From the NCBI RefSeq assembly GCF_001647545.1, contig NZ_LSZH01000012.1, positions 1-64,000 of the forward strand: a DNA stretch of 64,000 nt. The letters run 5' to 3'. Of this stretch, positions 53,525 to 60,737 are shown piece by piece (positions within the stretch are counted from its first letter, which is position 1; every line of letters begins with the position of its first letter). This DNA is from Acinetobacter sp. SFB. GTDB lineage: Bacteria; Pseudomonadota; Gammaproteobacteria; Pseudomonadales; Moraxellaceae. Under the pieces are notes generated by a model. The model worked only from the letters and a program-made list of their open reading frames with translations, did no database searches and was not told the DNA's origin. The translations under genes were made by a program, and so were the position numbers.

Positions 53525-54014
53525 ATATGCAGTCGTACTATTAGCAGCTTCGGCTGCTTTTTTTACGTCTTTAGAAATACATGAAGGCTATTCTGCAAAG
53601 CCTTATAAAGATTCAGGTGGGGTAATTACCCAGGGCATCGGATCTACAGTCAAGCCTAATGGCCAACCAATCAAAATTACAGATGCGTCAATTACCCGAA
53701 AAACTGCTCAAGAATGGGCAAAAGCACACGTATCAAAGGATGAGATTGTTTTTCGTAAATCACTGCAGGGTGTGAAATTGTCTCAAATTGAATATGACAC
53801 CTATTTGGATTTTTCATACAACTTCGGTCAATCTAACTGGCAGTCATCATCGATGCTTCGCAATCTAAAATCAGGCCAATATATACAGGCCTGTGATTCA
53901 TTGTTGAAATGGAAATATGTGGCTAAGCGTGATTGTTCAGTTAGATCTAATAATTGCTATGGGGTTTGGACTCGTCAAGTTGAGCGTCACTCTAAGTGCA
54001 TGGGGGCACAATAA
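53511..54014 (+). CDS. SAR endolysin (GH24 lysozyme)
   Basis: A 167-residue muramidase. The catalytic triad Glu25-Asp34-Thr40 has the T4-like spacing E-8-D-5-T (LEIHEGYSAKPYKDSGGVIT). The N-terminus YAVVLLAASAAFFTSL is weakly hydrophobic and Ala/Ser-rich, as in signal-arrest-release endolysins exported by Sec and held in the membrane until lysis. Extra Cys residues (CSVRSNNCYG) may help regulation. It shares bases with Rz. Confidence 0.88.
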   Translation: MSKSKYAVVLLAASAAFFTSLEIHEGYSAKPYKDSGGVITQGIGSTVKPNGQPIKITDASITRKTAQEWAKAHVSKDEIVFRKSLQGVKLSQIEYDTYLDFSYNFGQSNWQSSSMLRNLKSGQYIQACDSLLKWKYVAKRDCSVRSNNCYGVWTRQVERHSKCMGAQ

Positions 54015-54508
54015 TGCCATTACTTATCTGGAAATTTAAACACTGGATCGCAATTGCGGTCCTTTCTTTTATCTGTCTTGGACAACTTGCTTACACAAAC
54101 CACTTAAGCGGAAAACTTCAGGTTGCTGAAGCTGCATGTGATTCACGTGTGGCCAAAGCCATCAAACCTTATGAAGATGCAATTGATCAGGCTCAAACAG
54201 AAAAAGCCACCATCATGCAAACATGGTCAAATAAATACATAGAGGTAGAACAAAATGCGATTAAAAAAATACAAGATGCGAATGCTGCCGCTCGTAGTGC
54301 TGATGTGGCTGCTAGTGGGCTGTCAAAGCAACTCAGTGAAGCCAAAAAACGTTTGTCCACAGCTTCCCATCAAACCATCGTTGAGTACACCATTACCAAC
54401 AGTGAGTTACTCGAAGCATGCACAGCAGAATATCGAAGCATGGCAGAAAAAGCAGATGGCCACGCAATTGATGTCGAGCGATTAAGTGAAGTATGGCCCT
54501 CATTTTGA
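54014..54508 (+). CDS. Rz: Inner-membrane spanin Rz
   Basis: A 164-residue i-spanin from ATG 54014, which shares its A with the endolysin stop. An N-terminal transmembrane helix (WIAIAVLSFICLGQLAYTN) is followed by an Ala/Lys/Gln-rich periplasmic coiled coil (QTEKATIMQTWSNKYIEVEQ onward). With the o-spanin it fuses inner and outer membranes at lysis. The o-spanin is embedded in this gene. Confidence 0.85.
   Translation: MPLLIWKFKHWIAIAVLSFICLGQLAYTNHLSGKLQVAEAACDSRVAKAIKPYEDAIDQAQTEKATIMQTWSNKYIEVEQNAIKKIQDANAAARSADVAASGLSKQLSEAKKRLSTASHQTIVEYTITNSELLEACTAEYRSMAEKADGHAIDVERLSEVWPSF
54255..54485 (+). CDS. Rz1: Outer-membrane spanin Rz1, nested in Rz
   Basis: A 76-residue lipoprotein in the +1 frame, wholly inside Rz. 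The signal peptide MRLKKYKMRMLPLVVLMWLL ends in the lipobox LLVGC. The mature part is Pro-rich (PKNVCPQLPIKPSLSTPLP), the mark of Rz1. GAGGT lies about eight bases before the ATG. It pairs with Rz in the periplasm. Confidence 0.85.
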   Translation: MRLKKYKMRMLPLVVLMWLLVGCQSNSVKPKNVCPQLPIKPSLSTPLPTVSYSKHAQQNIEAWQKKQMATQLMSSD

Positions 54509-54520
54509 GGGTTTTATTTT
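54495..54520 (+). terminator. Terminator at the end of the phage late operon
   Basis: Stem CCCTC/GAGGG with an ATTTT loop followed by TTTTATTTTTTT, overlapping the Rz stop codon. Confidence 0.75.
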
Positions 54521-54526
54521 TTTGTC

Positions 54527-54543
54527 TGCAACTTTATTGCAAC
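54527..54543. repeat. Candidate attR core
   Basis: TGCAACTTTATTGCAAC, direct repeat with one mismatch of 22595-22611. Beyond it the sequence turns into the host promoter region of tsaE. Confidence 0.5.
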
Positions 54544-54793
54544 CTTGGAATAGTTATATAATTATAAATTATTGAATATATTTCAAATAATATAAAATAT
54601 CTTCCCATCAATCATTGGCGGAATAAATTCAGTGCTGGTCATGTGATTTGTCTTGGATCAATCTGTCGTTAATTAAAATGAATGATATTTACAAGGAAAT
54701 GTAGGAAAAGTTACACATTTAGAAGTGTGAGCATGGGCAATAAAGCGGTGCGATGCTATCATAATTGGTCTTTGGAATCATGTCGGGAATAAT

Positions 54794-55270
54794 ATGCAGT
54801 ATTCATTTAATTTGGCCTTGAATAATGAAGACGATACCCAAAATCTAGCACAGGTTTTGGCGCAGCATTTTAACACGGGCGTGGTTTATTTAATTGGTGA
54901 TTTAGGCGCAGGGAAAACCACACTGACCCGCTATTTCTTGCAAAGTTTAGGGCATCAGGGTGCAGTAAAAAGTCCCACTTATACCTTGGTTGAACCGTAC
55001 CATATTAATGGTAAAGATATCTTTCATTTCGATTTATACCGCTTAAACGACCCTTATGAACTTGAGCTGATGGGGATTCGTGATTATTTAGAAACGCCAG
55101 AGGCGCTATTTCTATTTGAATGGCCTTCAAAAGGTGGCGATGAAATTCCACCAGCTGACCTGATTATTAATATTGAAAAGTCTGAAGATGAGCTGACACG
55201 TACAGCAAGTTTAAGTTTTGCATCAGCAGCATTAAACCAAGCATTAGAGAGTCATTTTAACAATGCGTAA
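54794..55270 (+). CDS. tsaE: tRNA threonylcarbamoyladenosine biosynthesis ATPase TsaE
   Basis: A 158-residue P-loop ATPase of the TsaBDE complex that makes t6A37 on ANN-decoding tRNAs. Walker A is GDLGAGKTTLTRYFLQSLG (residues 35-53). VKSPTYTLVEPY and HFDLYRL, then LFLFEWPSKGG, are family motifs. The upstream 250 bases hold its promoter and the phage junction. It overlaps mutL by eight bases. Confidence 0.93.
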   Translation: MQYSFNLALNNEDDTQNLAQVLAQHFNTGVVYLIGDLGAGKTTLTRYFLQSLGHQGAVKSPTYTLVEPYHINGKDIFHFDLYRLNDPYELELMGIRDYLETPEALFLFEWPSKGGDEIPPADLIINIEKSEDELTRTASLSFASAALNQALESHFNNA

Positions 55271-57221
55271 TGATTTAAGCGAACGTCGTATTCATACCCT
55301 TAATCCTGCTCTGGCGAACCAGATTGCGGCAGGCGAGGTGATTGAACGTCCTGCATCGGTGGTGAAAGAATTATTAGAAAATTCAATTGATGCGGGTGCG
55401 ACCGAACTTATTATTCGTGTTGAACAAGGTGGTAGTACCTTAATTGAAATCATAGACAATGGTCATGGAGTTCATCCAGATGATTTAGCGCTGGCCGTCA
55501 TGCGTCATGCCACCAGCAAAATTCATACTGCAGATGATTTACAGGCCATTGTTAGTTTGGGGTTTCGTGGAGAAGCTTTGGCTTCGATTGCGGCAGTTTC
55601 ACGGTTAACCCTGACCAGCAGCCAGAATGAGGATGGAATCGGTTATCGGGTGGAAGTAAATGGTACCGCTTTTGATCATCAGGAAATTCAGGCAGTCGCG
55701 ACTCAAAAAGGCACCCATATCCGGATTCAGGATCTGTTTTTTAATGTGCCGGCACGTCGAAAATTTTTAAAAAAGCAGGGCACTGAGTTTGGACATATTG
55801 AAGAAATTGTCCGTCGTCTGGCCTTAACCCATTTTGATATCCGTTTTGTTTTAGAGCATAACAATAATATCAGGTTGAACTTGCCGCTGGCTGATAGTGG
55901 CGAACTCCGTTTTCAGCGTGTTCAGCAGTTGTTAGGTCGTCAATTTACTGAAAATGCCTATTGGATGGATGCCGATAGTATCAGCATGCGTCTATCTGGT
56001 TGGCTCGGTCATCCATCCGATGCACGTTCACAAGCGGATTTGCAGTATGTCTACGTAAATGGGCGTATTGTGAAAGATAAAACCATCTCTCATGCTTTGC
56101 GTATGGCTTACGACGGGATTCTGCATGGTCATCAGCATGCTGCATATTTGCTGTTTTTAGAAGTTGATCCTGAAAATGTTGATGTTAATGTACATCCGAC
56201 CAAACATGAAATTCGTTTTCTAAATCAGCGTGAAGTGCATGAGTTTGTGCGTCATTTTGCCAAAGAAACTTTGTCTCAGTTTCAAACCGCAAGTGCTGAC
56301 TTGGCCCAAGCCATGAAAGTGCAAGAGGCAGATGCTCACCATCCTCAAACGCAACTTCCGCGTTATCAGGAGCAGTTTCAACTGCATCGTGCTGTAGAGA
56401 CTTTGGAGCCAGCCATGGCAGCTCAGTCATCTACTGAGTTATTAACGGATTTCAACGCCAGTAGTCCGCAGCCTGTTCAATATTCAGCTCAGTCTTCGCA
56501 AAGTCGCTATACAGGTTCGCAGCAGCTCAATAATGCGTTGCAAAGTTATTTGGCGCCATTACGTGAATCTACTTCGTCGAATGCAAATGCAGCGTTGAAT
56601 CAATTTGAACCAAGTACAGCTGTTCAAGTCGATGAACATCCATTGGGGATTGCGATTGCACAATTGCATGGAATCTATATCCTGGCGCAAAACACCGAAG
56701 GCTTGATTATTATTGATATGCATGCCGCACATGAGCGGATTGTATTGCAACAAATGAAAGCCGCTTGGGATAAACCGGAATTCTGGACTTCACAGCAGCT
56801 GCTCATTCCCAAAGTGATCAGTATCAGTCGTATGCAAGCCATGCGGGTAGATGACCTGAAAGATCAACTTGCGCGTTTAGGTCTAGAAATTGACCAATAT
56901 GGCGACGAACAAGTGATTGTGCGTGGGGTGCCTGCCATTTTACATAAGGCCGATTTTGAATCTTTAGTGCCAGAATTGCTAAATGATTTAGACCCAAGTG
57001 ATGAAGCCCAAGGCTTGTTGCAAAAGCGTGATCAAATTTTGGCGGGAATGGCCTGTCATGGCGCAGTTCGTGCACATCGGATATTGAGCCTTTCGGAAAT
57101 GAATGCACTGCTGCGTCAAATGGAACAAACCGAATTTGCCAGTCAGTGTAATCATGGACGTCCAACCTGGCGTGCCTTTCCACTTTCACAATTAGATAAA
57201 CTTTTTGCTCGAGGAGAGTAG
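55263..57221 (+). CDS. mutL: DNA mismatch repair protein MutL
   Basis: A 652-residue mismatch-repair coordinator. The GHKL ATPase motifs are visible: VVKELLENSIDAGAT, IDNGHGV, and SLGFRGEALASIA. A polar linker (residues 340-450) leads to the C-terminal dimer domain. At residue 485 DMHAAHERIVLQ resembles the endonuclease motif DQHA(X)2E(X)4E, with Met for Gln and Gln for the last Glu. ACHGAVRA and QCNHGRPTW are conserved ending blocks. Its stop codon is six bases before the miaA ATG. Confidence 0.93.
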   Translation: MRNDLSERRIHTLNPALANQIAAGEVIERPASVVKELLENSIDAGATELIIRVEQGGSTLIEIIDNGHGVHPDDLALAVMRHATSKIHTADDLQAIVSLGFRGEALASIAAVSRLTLTSSQNEDGIGYRVEVNGTAFDHQEIQAVATQKGTHIRIQDLFFNVPARRKFLKKQGTEFGHIEEIVRRLALTHFDIRFVLEHNNNIRLNLPLADSGELRFQRVQQLLGRQFTENAYWMDADSISMRLSGWLGHPSDARSQADLQYVYVNGRIVKDKTISHALRMAYDGILHGHQHAAYLLFLEVDPENVDVNVHPTKHEIRFLNQREVHEFVRHFAKETLSQFQTASADLAQAMKVQEADAHHPQTQLPRYQEQFQLHRAVETLEPAMAAQSSTELLTDFNASSPQPVQYSAQSSQSRYTGSQQLNNALQSYLAPLRESTSSNANAALNQFEPSTAVQVDEHPLGIAIAQLHGIYILAQNTEGLIIIDMHAAHERIVLQQMKAAWDKPEFWTSQQLLIPKVISISRMQAMRVDDLKDQLARLGLEIDQYGDEQVIVRGVPAILHKADFESLVPELLNDLDPSDEAQGLLQKRDQILAGMACHGAVRAHRILSLSEMNALLRQMEQTEFASQCNHGRPTWRAFPLSQLDKLFARGE

Positions 57222-57227
57222 TTGTAC

Positions 57228-58172
57228 ATGTCAAATCAATTGCCGGTCATCAATTTAATGGGACCAACTGCAAGTGGTAAAACCGCTTTGGCATGTCAAC
57301 TTTATGAGCAAGGTCATTTTGAACTTATCTCCGTCGATTCTGCGCTGGTTTATAAAGATATGGATATTGGTACAGCCAAACCGACCAAAGAGGAACAGGC
57401 ACGTTATCCGCATCATCTGATTGATATTATTACACCGTTAGAAGTGTATTCGGCAGCCAATTTTGTCGAAGATGCCTGTACCTTGATTGACGATATGCAT
57501 GCACGGGGTAAAACACCCATTTTAGTGGGTGGAACCATGTTGTATTTCAAAGCCTTGCTAGAAGGATTGTCGAGCAATTTACCCAGTGCTGATCATGCCA
57601 TCAGAGCTGAAATCGAAGCACAAGCAGAGCGGGAGGGCTGGGAGGCGGTTTACGCAGAATTGTGTGCAGTAGATCCATTGGCTGGGCAGAAATTTAAGAG
57701 CAGCGATAAGCAAAGAATCATTCGTGCATTAGAAGTATTTAAGCTTACAGGACAGCCGATTACAAAATTACAAGCTGAACAACCTAAAAATGTACCATAT
57801 CGTTACACTTTTCATAATCATGCTTTATTGCCTGATCGTGTAGAATTACATAAACGTATAGAGATGCGACTTAAAACTATGTGGGATATCGGATTTTTAC
57901 ATGAAGTGGAAGGTCTGATTGGAAAATACGATTTAAATGATAATTTACCCTCCATGCGCTCTGTCGGTTATCGTCAAACTTTAGAATTCCTGCAAAAAAG
58001 TGATCAAAGTAACGAAAAACGGCAAGAAATGGAGGATAAGTCCTTGTTTGCGACACGACAACTTGCAAAACGTCAATATACATGGTTAAGATCTTTGCAA
58101 GAATCGCATAGTTTTAAAACATATTTGACGATAACGCAGGCTCAAGAAGACTTGCGAAACTGTTACGGATAA
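57228..58172 (+). CDS. miaA: tRNA dimethylallyltransferase MiaA
   Basis: Adds the isopentenyl group to A37 of UNN-decoding tRNAs. From ATG 57228 ([20 protein letters not shown]) it has 314 residues. The P-loop is [11 protein letters not shown]; the [16 protein letters not shown] and HHLIDI blocks, with [14 protein letters not shown], are family marks. [12 protein letters not shown] near the end is the conserved C-terminal block. Co-transcription with mutL and hfq is typical. Confidence 0.93.
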   Translation: MSNQLPVINLMGPTASGKTALACQLYEQGHFELISVDSALVYKDMDIGTAKPTKEEQARYPHHLIDIITPLEVYSAANFVEDACTLIDDMHARGKTPILVGGTMLYFKALLEGLSSNLPSADHAIRAEIEAQAEREGWEAVYAELCAVDPLAGQKFKSSDKQRIIRALEVFKLTGQPITKLQAEQPKNVPYRYTFHNHALLPDRVELHKRIEMRLKTMWDIGFLHEVEGLIGKYDLNDNLPSMRSVGYRQTLEFLQKSDQSNEKRQEMEDKSLFATRQLAKRQYTWLRSLQESHSFKTYLTITQAQEDLRNCYG

Positions 58173-58262
58173 AGCAAAATTTAGTAACTGTCTTTTTATA
58201 ATTTTTATTTGAAAAATAGAGATAGTTTTTGCGCTGATTTTTAAATTTTTTGGAGTTATAAC

Positions 58263-58790
58263 ATGTCTAAAGGTCAAACTTTACAAGATCCGTTCTTGAA
58301 TTCTCTCCGTAAGGAACGTATCCCTGTTTCTATCTTCCTTGTTAACGGTATTAAATTGCAAGGTCATATTGAATCTTTTGATCAATATGTCGTTTTATTA
58401 AAAAATACTGTAAGCCAAATGGTTTACAAACATGCGATTTCTACAGTAGTTCCTGCACGTAACCCACGTCCTGCCGGTGCTCCTGCCGGTGCTCAAGGCG
58501 CTCCTGGTAGCTTTGGTGCTCAAGGCGGTCAAGGTGGCTTCGGCGGTCAACCTGGTGGCTTTGGTGGTCAAGGCGGCTTCGGTGGTCAACCTGGCGGCTT
58601 CGGTGGTCAAGGTGGCTTCGGCGGTCAACCTGGCGGCTTCGGTGGTCAAGGCGGCTTCGGTGGTCAACCTGGCGGCTTCGGTGGTCAAGGTGGCTTCGGT
58701 GGTCAAGGTGGCTTCAGTGGTCAATCTACTCCAGGTTTCGAAGGCGAAACAAAATTTGAAGATTCTCAAGACGACGAAAACAATCGTTAA
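58263..58790 (+). CDS. hfq: RNA chaperone Hfq with extended glycine-rich tail
   Basis: Hexameric RNA chaperone for small RNA regulation. Residues 1-70 carry the Sm fold (Sm1 [20 protein letters not shown], Sm2 [10 protein letters not shown]) with the QxxxN-type proximal site residues. The tail of about 105 residues is repeats of [14 protein letters not shown], ending in an acidic DSQDDENNR tip. E. coli Hfq has 102 residues; Acinetobacter proteins are longer by such a tail. The tip probably autoregulates RNA release (known for other Hfq tails). Confidence 0.95.
   Translation: MSKGQTLQDPFLNSLRKERIPVSIFLVNGIKLQGHIESFDQYVVLLKNTVSQMVYKHAISTVVPARNPRPAGAPAGAQGAPGSFGAQGGQGGFGGQPGGFGGQGGFGGQPGGFGGQGGFGGQPGGFGGQGGFGGQPGGFGGQGGFGGQGGFSGQSTPGFEGETKFEDSQDDENNR
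58533..58733 (+). repeat. Tandem 42-bp repeats in the hfq tail
   Basis: About four copies of a 42-base unit (14 codons) encode [14 protein letters not shown]. Copies differ mostly at third bases. Such an array can change copy number by slippage. Confidence 0.8.
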
Positions 58791-58804
58791 TTGTTAATTT
58801 TTGG

Positions 58805-58832
58805 AAACCTCTCCTTGTGAGAGGTTTTTTTT
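58805..58832 (+). terminator. Intrinsic terminator of hfq
   Basis: Stem AAACCTCTC/GAGAGGTTT with a CTTGT loop and a T8 run. Confidence 0.85.
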
Positions 58833-59379
58833 ATTTAAATATTTATGGTTTTAAAGTTAATCTGTGCATATATACTTGTGTGACAATATTACCCAAGTAA
58901 AAGTCAATTGTTAAAATAACATTCGAACGATTTACTTTTAGAAAGATTCTCATAACTTTATTCCGAAATACTACTCAGTAATTAAGAAGTTTTATTTTTG
59001 ACCTCTAAGTAGTAAAATTTTTGAAATAGTTAGCTTTAATTGAAAATAATATTGATTCAGAATGGCTATACATTCATTAAATTTTTTTGAACATATAATT
59101 ATATTGCTAATATGAAAAAGTCAAAATATCTTAAAAGAGATTAACGGAAACAATCCAAAAAATTATTTGCCAGTAGATGCAAATAGCAATCCTATGCCAC
59201 CAATTGTTGAGGTTCCATTACATAAATTTCCAAGTTTTCTCATAACACAGACTAAAATAATACGATGAAATTTTATTGCTTTTTAATATTTTTATCTGCA
59301 TATACATTGAAAAATATGAACAGAACCTAGATAAATTTGCCCAATTCTTATGTAAAGACCGCCTCAATGTTTATGCAAT
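58833..59379. other. AT-rich intergenic stretch with a possible decayed ORF
   Basis: Between the hfq terminator and the surA terminator there is no full gene. From about 59128 to 59268 the plus strand reads coherently (INGNNPKNYLPVDANSNPMP, PIVEVPLHKF) without a proper start, the look of a gene remnant. The rest is AT-rich without recognisable features. Confidence 0.4.
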
Positions 59380-59413
59380 AAAAAACCAGTTACTCGTCGC
59401 AACTGGTTTTTTT
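59380..59413. terminator. Terminator downstream of surA
   Basis: Stem AAACCAGTT/AACTGGTTT with a nine-base loop and flanking A and T runs on either side, so it works mainly for the leftward surA transcript. Confidence 0.8.
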
Positions 59414-59432
59414 AATGCTAAGCCAATTAAGT

Positions 59433-60737
59433 TTATTTATTTTTTTTACGATCCAGACTTGGGTCTTTAATCTCGACAAAAGCATTGCTACGGATTTCAC
59501 GTAACCAGCTATCTAGCTCTGCATCGAACTGGCGTTCACCCAGAATTTGACGTGCCATACGTTCTTGATATTCACGCGTCATATCCTTTTGGCGAATATC
59601 TGTCACTTGTAGAATGTGCCAGCCAAATTGGGACTGGAATGGGGCACTGGTTTGACCTACAGGCGTACTTTTCATTTGAGCTTCAAACTCAGGCACCATC
59701 ACACCCGGATTCACCCAGCCCAAGCTACCGCCATCGCGAGCAGAACCTGGGTCATTTGAGAAAGTTGATGCCAGTACTGCAAAATCTTCACCTGCTTTCA
59801 AACGATTGTAGATGCTGTCAATTTGTTGTTTCGCATTTTCAGGACTAACGACTTCAGTAGGTTGAATCAAAATATGGCGTACTTGATATTGAGGCACAAT
59901 GGCTTTTTGCTCTGCACCTTTACGATCTAACAGTTTTAGAACATGTATACCATCTTGAACCTTGATCAAGTCCGTAGTTTGCCCAACCTTTAGAGGGCTT
60001 ACGCGTGCTGCAAGCTCGGTTGGAATTTCGGATAGATTACGGAAACCCATATCTGCACTTTCAACTTTTATACCATTGGCTGTAAATTTTTTATCAATTG
60101 CAGCAATATCATTACTGTCTTTTAACGCAGTCTTTACCTGTTCTGCAACTTTTTCAATATTTTTATCACCCGAAATACGGACATGCAGCACGTGAACTTG
60201 CTGGCCTAATGCTGCTTGACCTTGTGGTGTTTTTAGAAAATTTTCTACATCTTGGTCACTAATTTTAATGCGTGACATCACCATTTGTTGACGTTGGCGA
60301 TTGATGGCTAAATCTTCAGCAATACGATTGCGTAGCGATTCATACGTTCCAGGTGCAATAGCATCAAGTTTTTGTTGAAATGCTTCTAAACTCTTGCTGC
60401 CAGATTGGCTGGCTACTTTAAGCACAGCTTCATTCAGCTCTTTTTCATTAGGCTTGATATTGTAGCGTTTGACTTGTTCAAGTTGTGCTTGGCGAGTAAT
60501 CAGCTGATCTAGAGCTTGTTGTTGCAAAAATTGTTCTGGCGGAACTTGTTTTTTTTGAGCTTCAAGTTGTTGCTTTATTTCTGCCACACTTTGATCTAAA
60601 TCACTTTTTAAAATGACAGTGCTATCTACCAAAGCAACAACTTCGTCTGTTGTTTGCGCGAATGTAGTCATTGATGAAGAGAGGGCTAAAGCAAGAGCAG
60701 TCGCTTTGAAAAAATGTTTTAACTGTATTGTCTTCAT
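59433..60737 (-). CDS. surA: Periplasmic chaperone/peptidylprolyl isomerase SurA
   Basis: Periplasmic folding factor for outer-membrane beta barrels such as LptD. Translation from ATG 60737 (MKTIQLKHFFKATALALALS) gives 434 residues with a signal peptide cut near FAQ-TT. The SurA N-terminal domain (VALVDSTVILKSDLDQSV) and two parvulin domains follow; the second shows VRHILIQPTEV, DPGSARDGGSLGWVNPGVMV and FGWHILQV. TAATG overlap with lptD indicates translational coupling. Confidence 0.92.
   Translation of the reverse strand: MKTIQLKHFFKATALALALSSSMTTFAQTTDEVVALVDSTVILKSDLDQSVAEIKQQLEAQKKQVPPEQFLQQQALDQLITRQAQLEQVKRYNIKPNEKELNEAVLKVASQSGSKSLEAFQQKLDAIAPGTYESLRNRIAEDLAINRQRQQMVMSRIKISDQDVENFLKTPQGQAALGQQVHVLHVRISGDKNIEKVAEQVKTALKDSNDIAAIDKKFTANGIKVESADMGFRNLSEIPTELAARVSPLKVGQTTDLIKVQDGIHVLKLLDRKGAEQKAIVPQYQVRHILIQPTEVVSPENAKQQIDSIYNRLKAGEDFAVLASTFSNDPGSARDGGSLGWVNPGVMVPEFEAQMKSTPVGQTSAPFQSQFGWHILQVTDIRQKDMTREYQERMARQILGERQFDAELDSWLREIRSNAFVEIKDPSLDRKKNK

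Larger units (their letters stand above)
22595..54543. mobile_element. Prophage, lambda-like siphovirus with HK97-type head genes, about 32 kb
   Basis: The order is integrase, leftward accessory operon, CI-like repressor, Cro-like, CII-family, replication, HNH/terminase, portal-protease-capsid, connectors, tail tube, frameshifted chaperone, tape measure, tail tip, fibre, holin, endolysin, spanins. All essential modules have intact frames, so the element looks inducible (inference). Ends are set by the imperfect 17-bp repeat. It separates the RluA-type gene from tsaE. Confidence 0.93.

Noticed and set aside
58533-58733. CRISPR-like array
   Set aside because: Repeats are contiguous, in frame and code for the Hfq tail; there are no spacers.
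58398-58769. 123-residue minus-strand frame with TTEA repeats, and a plus-strand Val-rich frame
   Set aside because: Both are antisense or out-of-frame readings of the hfq glycine-rich repeats.
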